Both the position numbers and the translations under genes were made by a program. A stretch of 64,000 nucleotides of DNA from contig NZ_JANHKP010000003.1 of the NCBI RefSeq assembly GCF_024497955.1, positions 372,001 to 436,000 of the forward strand. The letters are read 5' to 3'. The notes below the pieces were generated by a model. It was not told where the DNA came from. It worked only from the letters and a program-made list of their open reading frames with translations, and made no database searches. Numbering within the stretch: position 1 is the stretch's first letter; every line of letters starts with the position of its first letter. Source of the DNA: Streptomyces sp. C10-9-1. Its GTDB lineage: Bacteria > Actinomycetota > Actinomycetes > Streptomycetales > Streptomycetaceae. This document shows positions 24,831 to 32,972 of the stretch, piece after piece.

Positions 24831-24905
24831 TCAGGCGTTGGGGCGCTTGCCGTGGTTGGCGCTCTTCTTCTTGCGCGCACGGCGCTTGTTGCCTCGCTTC
24901 GACAT
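24831..24905 (-). CDS. 24-aa AURKAIP1/COX24-like basic microprotein
   Basis: A complete 24-codon gene: MSKRGNKRRARKKKSANHG and a short KRPNA end. The ATG at 24903-24905 is preceded by GAGAGGGGG. The extremely basic composition with SKRGNKRRARKKKSANHGKRP is the recalled AURKAIP1/COX24-domain signature of actinobacterial microproteins, thought to be ribosome-associated like the bTHX family. It is easily missed because of its size. It lies between the TetR gene and ku, on the minus strand. Confidence 0.82.
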   Translation of the reverse strand: MSKRGNKRRARKKKSANHGKRPNA

Positions 24906-24970
24906 GACGACACCCCCTCTCCGCATATCGGTCATTCCGGGCGTCGATCAGTCTAGGTTCCGAGGCCGTA

Positions 24971-25032
24971 CGGCGCACCGGGGAGGGCGGCCCGCCACGC
25001 ACTGCGGCGCACCGGGGAGGGCGGCCCGCCAC
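24971..25032. repeat. 28-bp direct repeat, two copies
   Basis: The sequence at 24971-24998 (starting CGGCGCACCGGGGAGGGCGG) is repeated exactly at 25005-25032, a period of 34. It lies in the non-coding stretch between the microprotein gene and the 3' end of ku. No function is evident. Confidence 0.8.
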
Positions 25033-25089
25033 CCACGGCGGCACACCGGCAAGGCATCCGCGGCGACCCTCCGGCGAACCGCCCCTGCG

Positions 25090-26169
25090 TCAGGCGGAGC
25101 TCCGGCGGCGGGACGCCGTCTTCTTCGCGGCGGACCGCCCCCCGGACCCGTCGGCGGACTTCGCGCCCGACCCGCCCCCCGGCGCCTCCGCCTTACCGGA
25201 CGCCCCGGACCGCGCCCGCTTCGGCGCCGCCTTCCCGGCCGTCTTCGACGTCCGCGCCGTGGACTTGGCCGGAGCCGCCTTGGCGCCCCCGCCCTTCCCC
25301 GCCGTACGGGCCGTGGACTTCTTGCCGCTCGCCGCCTTGGGAGCCGAGCGGCCCGCGATCGGGGTGACCCCGGCGACACCCCCCTCCTCCCCTCGCGCCT
25401 CCTTCGCGGCGCGCACGCTGCCCTCCAGCGCGGCCATCAGGTCGATGACCCGCCCCCCGTCGCCCCCACCCGGCTCCGGCACCGGGACGGCCCCGCCCTC
25501 GGCCTTGGCGGCGATCATCGCCTCGACGGCCTCGCGGTAGTCGTCGTGGAGGGACTCCAGGTCCACCTCGCCGAGCGTGTCCATGAGGGCGTCGGCCAGA
25601 TCGAGCTCGGCGTCGCGCACGGTCACCTCCACCTGCGGAGCCACCCCCTCCGGTGCGCGGATCTCGTCCGGCCACAGCAGCCCGTGCATGGCGATCACGT
25701 CGTCGACGACGCGCAGCATGCCCAAGCGCTCGCGGCCCCGGAGCGCGAACTTGGCTATGGCCACCTTGTTGCTGCGCTTGAGCGCCTCACGGAGCAGGGT
25801 GTACGGCTTGGCGGCCGGCGCCCCGTTCGCGGAGAGGTAGTACGCGGCGTCCATCTGGAGCGGGTCTATGTCGGCGGCGGGCACGAAGGCCACGATCTCG
25901 ATCGTCTTGGCGGTCGGCAGCGGCAGCGACGCCAGATCCTCGTCCGTGATGGGGATCATCGAGCCGTCGGCGTCCTCGTAGGCCCGGCCGATCTCGGCGG
26001 TGGGGACCTCCTTCTCCTCCAGCTCGCAGACCTTGCGGTAGCGGATCCGGCCGCCGTCCGCCTCGTGGATCTGCCGGAAGGACACCGCATGGCTCTCGGT
26101 CGCGTTCACGAGCTTGATCGGAATGCTCACCAGACCGAAGGAGATCGCACCGTTCCATATGGATCGCAC
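25090..26169 (-). CDS. ku: Ku DNA end-binding protein with basic tail
   Basis: A 359-aa bacterial Ku. The core starts MRSIWNGAISFGLVSIPIKLVNATE and runs to about residue 255 (FRQIHEADGGRIRYRKVCE; DAAYYLSANGAPAAKPYTLL; DLMAALEGSV). It binds double-strand ends as a ring-shaped dimer and recruits the NHEJ polymerase and ligase. The last 90 or so residues are Lys/Ala/Ser-rich with AxKxxA repeats, like histone H1, known in long actinobacterial Ku proteins to strengthen DNA binding. GTG at 26167-26169 (ribosome site GGGAAGGG) is chosen over an upstream ATG. It is divergent from the polymerase gene by 41 bp. Confidence 0.95.
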   Translation of the reverse strand: MRSIWNGAISFGLVSIPIKLVNATESHAVSFRQIHEADGGRIRYRKVCELEEKEVPTAEIGRAYEDADGSMIPITDEDLASLPLPTAKTIEIVAFVPAADIDPLQMDAAYYLSANGAPAAKPYTLLREALKRSNKVAIAKFALRGRERLGMLRVVDDVIAMHGLLWPDEIRAPEGVAPQVEVTVRDAELDLADALMDTLGEVDLESLHDDYREAVEAMIAAKAEGGAVPVPEPGGGDGGRVIDLMAALEGSVRAAKEARGEEGGVAGVTPIAGRSAPKAASGKKSTARTAGKGGGAKAAPAKSTARTSKTAGKAAPKRARSGASGKAEAPGGGSGAKSADGSGGRSAAKKTASRRRSSA

Positions 26170-26210
26170 GCTATGTCCCTTCCCTACCGGAATCATGGGA
26201 TTCTCATCGT

Positions 26211-27086
26211 ATGACGCCGATCACAGAGGTGGCGGGCCGGCGGCTGGCGCTGAGCAACCTGGACAAGGTCATCCACCCGGCGACCGGGACCACCAAGGGC
26301 GAGATCCTGCACTACTACGCCGTGGCGGCGCCCGCGATGCTGCCCCATCTGCGCCATCGTCCGACCTCCTTCCTGCGCTACCCCGACGGCCCCGACGGCC
26401 AGGTCTTCTTCACCAGGAACCCGCCCCCCGGCATCCCCGAGTGGGTGGGCACGGCGCCCGTCCCCCGGTCGGACGACCCCGGCGCCCGGCAGGTCGTGGT
26501 GGACGACCTGCCGACCCTGGTCTGGGCCGCCAACCTGGTCACCGAGTTCCACACCCCCCAGTGGCGGGCGGACACCCCGGGGCTCGCCGACCGCCTGGTG
26601 CTGGATCTCGACCCGGGGGCGCCCGCCGGTCTGGAGGAGTGCTGCGAGGTCGCCCTGTGGCTGCGGGAGAGGCTCGCCGAGGACGGCCTGGACGCCTACG
26701 CCAAGACCTCGGGTGCCAAGGGGCTGCACCTGCTGGTCCCCCTGGCACCGACACCCTCGCGGGAAGTGTCGGCCTACGCGCGCTCGCTCGCGGTCGCGGG
26801 GGAGGCGGCGCTGCCGGGGCTGGTGCTGCACCGGATGGCCCGGGCCCTGCGCCCCGGGAAGGTGTTCGTGGACCACAGCCAGAACGCCGCCGCCAAGACC
26901 ACCGCGGCGCCCTACACCCTGCGCGCCCGCCGGGAGCCCACGGTGTCGGCACCGGTGACCTGGGAGGAGGTGGAGCGGCGCGGGCCACTGGTCTTCCGCC
27001 TCGGGGACATGCCCGCCCGCCTCGAGCGCCACGGGGACCTCCTCGCACCGCTCACGGACCCCGGGGCCGGGGGGCGGCTGCCGTGA
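26211..27086 (+). CDS. NHEJ polymerase (LigD-type primase-polymerase domain)
   Basis: A 291-aa stand-alone archaeo-eukaryotic primase-type polymerase equal to the PolDom of LigD. Catalytic aspartates are in LVLDLDPG (Asp132, Asp134) and VFVDHSQN (Asp221), with KTSGAKGLHLLVPL between them. It fills gaps with (ribo)nucleotides at Ku-bound ends. The nuclease (PE) domain is absent and the ligase is a separate downstream gene overlapping by 4 nt, so the LigD activities are split here. Confidence 0.93.
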   Translation: MTPITEVAGRRLALSNLDKVIHPATGTTKGEILHYYAVAAPAMLPHLRHRPTSFLRYPDGPDGQVFFTRNPPPGIPEWVGTAPVPRSDDPGARQVVVDDLPTLVWAANLVTEFHTPQWRADTPGLADRLVLDLDPGAPAGLEECCEVALWLRERLAEDGLDAYAKTSGAKGLHLLVPLAPTPSREVSAYARSLAVAGEAALPGLVLHRMARALRPGKVFVDHSQNAAAKTTAAPYTLRARREPTVSAPVTWEEVERRGPLVFRLGDMPARLERHGDLLAPLTDPGAGGRLP

Positions 27087-28030
27087 GCACCCTCCGGCCG
27101 CCGCTGCGGGTGGCCACGGCGGAGCCGGTGGCCGCCCTGCCGAGGGAGGCGGGCCTGGCCTACGAGCCCAAGTTCGACGGGCATCGCATGGTGCTCTTCG
27201 CCACCGGGGGGAGGGCGGTGCTCCAGGCGCGGTCCGGGCGGATCGTCACGGCCGCCTTCCCCGACCTGGAGCGAGCCGCCGCGGCACTGCCGGAGGGGAC
27301 CGTGCTCGACGGCGAGGTGGTCGTGTGGCGGGACGGGCGGACGGACTTCGCCGCGGTCCAGCGGCGGGCCGCGGCGACCCCGGGCCGCGCGCCCGCCCTG
27401 GCCCGCGCGCTGCCCGCCTCGTACGCGGCCTTCGACCTGCTGGCCGCGGGCGACGAGGACCTGCGGCCGCTGCCGTACGGGCGGCGCCGGGCGCGACTGG
27501 TCGCGCTGGTGGGGCCGCTGGGGCCGCCGATCCAGCCGGTACCGATGACCCGCGACCCGGACGAGGCGCAGACCTGGCTGGAGGCCCTGCACGCGCTCGG
27601 CGTCGAGGGCCTGGTGGTCAAACGGTGGGACCAGCCGTACCGGAGCGGGGTGCGGGCATGGCGCAAGCTGCGGCGCACCACCGGCCGCGACGCGGCCGTC
27701 CTGGGGTTCACCGGCAGGCCGGAGCGGCCCTCGGCACTGGTGCTCGCCGTGCCCGGTGAGGCGGCGCCGCTGGTCTCGCGCCCGCTGGCGCCCGCCCTGC
27801 GCGCGCAGGCGGCGGCCCTGCTGCCCCGCTGGAGGGCGCCGGGGACCGGCACGGCGGTGGCGCCCGGCCGCGGCGCGATCGGCTACAGCCCGCTCTCCCC
27901 CGGCCTGACGGCCGAGGTGGAGGCGGGGACCGCCCGGCATCCGGTGGTGACGGTGCGGCGGTTGCGGCTGCCCGAGGAGTTCGACCCCGGGGCCCCCGGT
28001 GAGCGGGCTCCCGGGAGCGAGGGAGACTAA
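27083..28030 (+). CDS. ATP-dependent DNA ligase (NHEJ, stand-alone LigD ligase type)
   Basis: A 315-aa ligase. Motif I is EPKFDGHR with adenylated Lys30; the motif IV region is GVEGLVVKR, and motif V includes WRKLRRT. An OB-fold domain follows (about 205-315, AAVLGFTGRPERPSALVLAVPG). It seals nicks after NHEJ processing. GTG at 27083 overlaps the polymerase stop by 4 nt, so the two are translationally coupled and probably made in equal amounts. The TAA stop is followed by an AT-rich spot TAATAAAGTTTGACTAG. Confidence 0.93.
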   Translation: MSTLRPPLRVATAEPVAALPREAGLAYEPKFDGHRMVLFATGGRAVLQARSGRIVTAAFPDLERAAAALPEGTVLDGEVVVWRDGRTDFAAVQRRAAATPGRAPALARALPASYAAFDLLAAGDEDLRPLPYGRRRARLVALVGPLGPPIQPVPMTRDPDEAQTWLEALHALGVEGLVVKRWDQPYRSGVRAWRKLRRTTGRDAAVLGFTGRPERPSALVLAVPGEAAPLVSRPLAPALRAQAAALLPRWRAPGTGTAVAPGRGAIGYSPLSPGLTAEVEAGTARHPVVTVRRLRLPEEFDPGAPGERAPGSEGD

Positions 28031-28122
28031 TAAAGTTTGACTAGTTGGGGCGGAGGGCATACGGTCACCGCCGCCCCCGGCCCTTCGCCGGGTGGGCCCG
28101 CCGAGCATCCCGAGGAGTTGCG

Positions 28123-28554
28123 ATGACCCTGCTTCCCGACACCGGCTACACCCCCACCCCCGAGGACCGTGCGGGCCTGGACGCCTGGTTCGCCGCCTAC
28201 GACGAGGCCAGCGCGGCACGCGACGTCGAGCGCATGGCCGATCTGGCCGTCTTCCCGCTCAACCTGGTGAGCGACGACGAGACGGGCCGCGGGGCGTGCG
28301 CGCAATGGGACCGCGGACGCTACACGGAGACCATGCGGCGGGTGCTCGCCGACGCGGGAGAGGCCGGCATCTCCTTCGAGTCGGAGCGCACCCCCGTCTT
28401 CCTGTCGCCCGCGATGGCCGTGGTGTTCACCGACTCGACCATGACGGCGGGCGAGACGGTGCAGCGGCTGCGCTACGCCGACGTCCTCGTCCGGCGGGGC
28501 GACGGCTGGGCCTTCCAGACGATGATGCAGGGCGGCTGGGGCGACGCCCTGTAG
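28123..28554 (+). CDS. NTF2-like / SnoaL-like domain protein
   Basis: A 143-aa protein of the nuclear-transport-factor-2-like fold: AGLDAWFAAYDEASAARDVERMADLAVFPLNLVS, ending VLVRRGDGWAFQTMMQGGWG. It is probably a small cone-shaped dimer, either an enzyme or a ligand binder; no catalytic pair is certain. ATG at 28123 has GAGGAG upstream. It follows the ligase by 92 bp; no functional link is evident. Confidence 0.75.
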   Translation: MTLLPDTGYTPTPEDRAGLDAWFAAYDEASAARDVERMADLAVFPLNLVSDDETGRGACAQWDRGRYTETMRRVLADAGEAGISFESERTPVFLSPAMAVVFTDSTMTAGETVQRLRYADVLVRRGDGWAFQTMMQGGWGDAL

Positions 28555-28893
28555 CCCGGGGCCGCAAGGGCCGTCCGGGCGGCCTGCGGGGGCCGTCCGG
28601 ACGCCCGGTGGGGGACCACCCTGATCCGGCCGTTGTGCCCTCGGCACGCGGTGACAGCGACGGCGCCCGGAAGGTCCGTTACGGCACGACCCGTCCTCGG
28701 CCCCGCCCGCACTGCGGGCCCGAACTCCCGCCGCGGGCACCGCCGCGGCGGCCCCGGGGGCGGCACGGGCGCCCGGCGGGCCCGCCCGGGGCGGCAACCG
28801 CGCGGCGCGATACCGGTCGCCTCGCCCGGGACGTGGGGCACACTCTCCCCAGACACAAGGACGGGACGAGAGTTCTTGGGATGGGGGCAATTG

Positions 28894-30987
28894 GTGTTCG
28901 CAGGGATCGACGAGGTCGACTGGGCAGCGCTGGAGCATGCCTACGGCCCGGCCGACGGCGTGCCGGGATTACTGCGGGGACTGGCCTCCGCCGACGCCGC
29001 GGAGAGGGAGGGCGCCCTGGACTCGCTGTACGCCACGGTGCACAGCCAGGGTGAGGTCTTCGATTCCACACTCGCCTGCATCCCCTACCTGATGGAGCTG
29101 GTCGCCGACCCCCTGGTGGAGGACCGCGGCCCCGTCGTCGAGCTGCTGACCAGCATCGGCGGCATCGACCTGGACGGGGACGACGAGCTGGACCCGGAGG
29201 ACGAGGAGTTCGAGGACGCCGCCAACTACGCCATGGCGGCCTCCGCGGTCGCCGCCGGCTCCGAGGTCTTCCTGCAGCTGGCGGGCGATCACGACCGCGA
29301 GGTGCGGCTGGTGGTGCCGCTCGCGCTGGCCACACTGCACCCCGACCCGGTCAGGGTGCTGCGCCTGCTGCGCGGACGCCTGCCGGTCGAGACGGACGAC
29401 GAGGTCCGGCTCGCCTGCATAGAGGCGGGCGGGCGGATAGCGCTCCGGCACCGCGACCTCACCCCCGAGGTCGTCGACTGGCTCATCGGGGTGAAGGACT
29501 CGGGCTACTGCGCGGGGCTGCGCCTGGGCGCGCTGGCTCAGCTGGCGCGCTGCTCCCCCGCCTCGCTCCCCGTCGACGTGGTCCCCTGGGCGACCGGCGT
29601 GCTCCGCGAGATGCGGGCGGCGCCCGTCGTGGTGGCCGCCTCCTCGGAGCCGCCCCCGCCGCTGACCGGGGCGGCCCGCGAGATACGGGCCGCGGCGGTC
29701 GCCGGACGGGTCGCCCCGTGGACGGCCGGGCTGCTGAGGACCCTGCACGCGGGCCTGGGCGACCGGGTGGACGACCGCATCGCCCTCCTCGCCGACCAGC
29801 TGTGCAGCCCCGACCTCAGTCAGCGCATCGACGCCGTACGCATGAGCGAGGAGCTGCTGCGGACCTGGCGCGGCGCCTACGGCGAGCTGGTGGCCCTGAT
29901 CGGCGAGCAGCTCGCCGACCGGGACCCGCACCTGCAGGACGCCGCCGCGGCCGTCCTGGGCGGCCTGTTCCAGCTGGCCGCACCGGCGGCCGACGCCCTG
30001 CTGGAGCAGCTGAACACCGATCCGCGCTGCTGGGTGCGCTCCGGCCCCGACGGGCGGGACGCGCTGGGCGCCCCCGTCCTCGCGCTCGCCCGGGCGGGCG
30101 ACCCCCGGGTGGTGCCGATCCTGGCCGAGATCCTCCGGCAGGGCGACACCCCGGCCGACCTCGCCCGCTCCCTCGACCGGCTGGGCACGGCGGCAGCGCC
30201 GCTCGCACCCGCGCTCTGCGACCGCCTGGCGCGCCTCGGCCTCGACGGAAGGCTGCCGGAGCGGGCGGAGCCGCTGCTGCGGGGCCTGGCTGCGGTGCGG
30301 GCCGCCGACATGCTGCCCGCGGCCGTCCCCGCGGTGCTGCGCGTGCTGCGCGGGGCCCCCGCGTACGGCAGGGAGCAGGTGGTGGCCGGGGCGCTGCGCA
30401 CGCTGGCCTCCTTCGGACCGGCCGCAGGGGAGGCGGCACCCGTGCTCCGGACGCTGCTCATGCCCGCACGCACGGCGGACGGCGGCCTCCCGGCGGCGCT
30501 GAACGCCCGGGCGGCCGGCGCGCTGTGGGCCATCGACCGCGACGCGGACACCGCGCTGCCGGTGCTGTGCGAGGTGCTGGGCGGCCGGGACGAGGGGGCG
30601 CGGCGCACCGCGGCGTCGGTGGCGGGACGGCTCGGCGGCGCCGGTGCCGCGGCCGCACCGCTGCTCGGCTCGCTGATGCGCTCCGCGGAGCCGTGGACCC
30701 GGGTGGAGTCGGCCGCCGCGCTCTGGCGGGTGACGGGCGACCCCGGCCGGGCCTGGCCGGTACTGCGCCGGGCGTGGGAGGAGCTGCCGTACGCACGTCC
30801 GCGGGTGGCCGCCGTCCTGGCGGAGCTGTCCACGCGGGGCGCCGAGGGCGCCGACCGGCTGGTCGACCGGGAACTCCTGTCGCCGCGACGGCACAACGCG
30901 CTGGACGGCGGCACGGGGGTTCATGACATCTTCGCGGACGAGAGGCTGCTGGCGCTGTGCCGGCAGACGGTCACCGGCGGGCCGTGA
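28894..30987 (+). CDS. HEAT-repeat protein
   Basis: A 697-aa protein built of about 15 alpha-helical repeats of about 40 residues (for example PVVELLTSIGG, EVRLVVPLALATLH, EVRLACIEAGGRIAL, VVPILAEILRQG, AAPVLRTLLMPA, AAPLLGSLMRSAEPWTRVESAAALWRVTG). A Glu/Asp-rich loop (DLDGDDELDPEDEEFED, about residue 90) interrupts an early repeat. HEAT solenoids bind proteins, and no enzymatic domain is visible. GTG at 28894 (MFAGIDEVDWAALEHAYG) matches the family start; longer frames upstream are low complexity. Function unknown. Confidence 0.82.
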   Translation: MFAGIDEVDWAALEHAYGPADGVPGLLRGLASADAAEREGALDSLYATVHSQGEVFDSTLACIPYLMELVADPLVEDRGPVVELLTSIGGIDLDGDDELDPEDEEFEDAANYAMAASAVAAGSEVFLQLAGDHDREVRLVVPLALATLHPDPVRVLRLLRGRLPVETDDEVRLACIEAGGRIALRHRDLTPEVVDWLIGVKDSGYCAGLRLGALAQLARCSPASLPVDVVPWATGVLREMRAAPVVVAASSEPPPPLTGAAREIRAAAVAGRVAPWTAGLLRTLHAGLGDRVDDRIALLADQLCSPDLSQRIDAVRMSEELLRTWRGAYGELVALIGEQLADRDPHLQDAAAAVLGGLFQLAAPAADALLEQLNTDPRCWVRSGPDGRDALGAPVLALARAGDPRVVPILAEILRQGDTPADLARSLDRLGTAAAPLAPALCDRLARLGLDGRLPERAEPLLRGLAAVRAADMLPAAVPAVLRVLRGAPAYGREQVVAGALRTLASFGPAAGEAAPVLRTLLMPARTADGGLPAALNARAAGALWAIDRDADTALPVLCEVLGGRDEGARRTAASVAGRLGGAGAAAAPLLGSLMRSAEPWTRVESAAALWRVTGDPGRAWPVLRRAWEELPYARPRVAAVLAELSTRGAEGADRLVDRELLSPRRHNALDGGTGVHDIFADERLLALCRQTVTGGP

Positions 30988-31048
30988 GCACGCCGCCCGG
31001 ACGGCGGCGCCCGGTGTGTGCGCACGACGACGAAGGACGAGGCACCAC

Positions 31049-31387
31049 ATGATCATCTTCGGTACCAAGGGCTATCTGCACCAGCTGGCCGTCCTGACCC
31101 TCGTCTGCGGCCGCTGCGGCAACCCCGCGGCGCACACCCTGCGCAAGCGGGTCACCAGGTTCACCCTGTTCTTCGTCCCGCTGTTCCCGTTCTCGACGAA
31201 GTACGCGACGCAGTGCACCTTCTGCGGGGCCGAGCAGCAGACGACCGCCGCACAGGCGGAGCAGCTCCGGCAGCAGGCCGGGGGCGGGCAGTCGGCGCCG
31301 GGCCACCGGGCCGGGTACGGGGCGGACCCCGCGACCGGACCGCGGTACGGCCAGGCCCACGGGCAGCACAACCCCTACCAGAACTGA
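31049..31387 (+). CDS. Zinc-ribbon protein
   Basis: A 112-aa protein with two CxxC knuckles, VCGRCGN (about 20-26) and CTFCGAEQ (about 57-64), forming a rubredoxin-like zinc ribbon around a hydrophobic segment FTLFFVPLFPFSTKY. The C-terminus (70-112) is Gln/Gly-rich and disordered. The family (zinc-ribbon_15 type) is widespread in actinobacteria without known function. The start at 31049 follows AAGGACGAGG. Confidence 0.82.
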   Translation: MIIFGTKGYLHQLAVLTLVCGRCGNPAAHTLRKRVTRFTLFFVPLFPFSTKYATQCTFCGAEQQTTAAQAEQLRQQAGGGQSAPGHRAGYGADPATGPRYGQAHGQHNPYQN

Positions 31388-31589
31388 GGAAACGTCACTT
31401 CACGGGCGGGGCGGCCCGGCCCTGCCGGGCGCGCCACCCCTGGCCCCGCAGGCCCCCGGGGCAGCCGGCCGAGGCCCCCGCACCACCAGAAGGAAGCCCT
31501 GACGGAGAGTCACACACAACCCCGCCACCAGACCAACGCACCGTGACATAAACGGACAAGAACTCCGTACGCTTGCTACGTTGCGTGGC

Positions 31590-32972
31590 ATGACCGCACT
31601 GACGGCGGATGCTCCCCGGCACGCGCCGCCCCGCGCCAAGCGGCGGGGGGTCGAGCTGTCCCTGCTCGTCTGCGCCGTCCTCGTCTGCGTCTACGGGTAC
31701 GCCGCCGTGGGACTCGCGCGGCACGGGGCCGTCCCACCGGACACGGCGGGCTACGCGGCGGGCCTGGGCACCCTCGCGCTCCTCGGCCACCTGGTCGTCC
31801 GCCTGCGCGCCCCTTACGCCGACCCGCTCCTGCTGCCGATCGCCGTCCTGCTCAACGGCATCGGCCTGGTGCTCGTCCACCGGCTCGACCAGGAGACCCC
31901 GGGCGAGCTCGCCGCGCCCACCCAGCTGGTCTGGTCGGCCCTCGGCGCGGTCCTCTTCTGCGCCGCCGTCATCGCCGTGCACGACCACCGGCGCCTGCGC
32001 AGGCACGCCCGCGCCGGCGGGGTCGCCGCCCTGCTCCTGCTCGGCGCGCCGGTCCTCTTCCCCTCCGTCAACGGGGCCCGCATCTGGATCCGGGTGGGCG
32101 ACCTGTCCATCCAGCCGGGCGAGTTCGCCAAGGTGCTCCTCACCGTGTACTTCGCCGCCCGGCTGGCCGCCCACCGGCCGAAGCTCCCGCACACGGGCCG
32201 CCGGCCGAAGGCCCCCCGGGGGCCCTTCGGCCGGACGCTGGCTCCCGCGCTCGCCGTGTGGCTGCTGAGCATGCTCGTGCTCGTCGTGGAGCGCGACCTC
32301 GGCACCTCCCTGCTGTTCTTCGGCCTCTTCGTCGTCCTGCTCTACGTCGCCACCGGCCGGATCGGCTGGATCGGCGCCGGTCTGCTGCTGGCCTCCGCGG
32401 GCGCATGGGCGGTCGGTTCGCTGGAGCCGCACGTCCACAGCCGGGTGGCGGACTGGCTCGACCCGTTCGCCTCGATCACCGCAGGGCAGGGCCCCGGCCA
32501 GCTCGCCCAGTCGCTGTTCGCCTTCGCCCACGGCGGGATGTCCGGCACCGGGCTCGGGCTCGGGCACTCGGCCCTGATCGGCTTCGCCGCCAAGTCGGAC
32601 TTCATCCTGGCCACCGTCGGCGAGGAACTCGGCCTGGCCGGGCTGACCGCCCTGCTCCTGCTCTACGCGCTGCTGGTGGGGCGGGGCTTCCGCGCGGCGC
32701 TGGACACGCCCGACGCCTTCGGCACCCTGCTCGCGGTCGGGCTGTCCTCGGTCCTCGCCCTCCAGGTCTTCGTCATCGCCGGAGGCGTCACCGGCCTCGT
32801 CCCGCTCACCGGCATGGCGATGCCCTTCCTCGCGCAGGGCGGCTCCTCCGTGGTGACCAGCTGGGTGATCGTGGCGCTGCTCGTCCGGCTGAGCCACGCG
32901 GCCCGGGCGCCGCGCCCGGCGGCCGCAGGCACCGCGGACCGGCCCCCGGTGCGTCCGGCGGTACTGCGGTGA
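31590..32972 (+). CDS. FtsW/RodA/SpoVE (SEDS) family peptidoglycan glycosyltransferase
   Basis: A 460-aa membrane protein with about ten helices. SEDS hallmarks are present: RIWIRVGDLSIQPGEFAKVLL (about 155-175), the large loop with FASITAGQGPGQLAQSLFAFAHGGMSGTGLG (about 290-320) and PLTGMAMPFLAQGGSS near the C-terminus. SEDS proteins polymerise lipid II, with the catalytic Asp in transmembrane helix 7 as family knowledge. ATG at 31590. It overlaps the downstream class B PBP gene by 4 nt; this is a second SEDS/bPBP pair outside the main dcw cluster. Confidence 0.92.
   Translation: MTALTADAPRHAPPRAKRRGVELSLLVCAVLVCVYGYAAVGLARHGAVPPDTAGYAAGLGTLALLGHLVVRLRAPYADPLLLPIAVLLNGIGLVLVHRLDQETPGELAAPTQLVWSALGAVLFCAAVIAVHDHRRLRRHARAGGVAALLLLGAPVLFPSVNGARIWIRVGDLSIQPGEFAKVLLTVYFAARLAAHRPKLPHTGRRPKAPRGPFGRTLAPALAVWLLSMLVLVVERDLGTSLLFFGLFVVLLYVATGRIGWIGAGLLLASAGAWAVGSLEPHVHSRVADWLDPFASITAGQGPGQLAQSLFAFAHGGMSGTGLGLGHSALIGFAAKSDFILATVGEELGLAGLTALLLLYALLVGRGFRAALDTPDAFGTLLAVGLSSVLALQVFVIAGGVTGLVPLTGMAMPFLAQGGSSVVTSWVIVALLVRLSHAARAPRPAAAGTADRPPVRPAVLR

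Noticed and set aside
24971..25032. A CRISPR-like repeat
   Set aside because: Only two copies with a 6-bp spacer and no cas genes; a simple tandem duplication.
32258..32968. In-frame upstream extension of the PBP gene
   Set aside because: It overlaps the ftsW-like gene in another frame; the GTG at 32969 gives the standard anchor and the 4-nt coupling.
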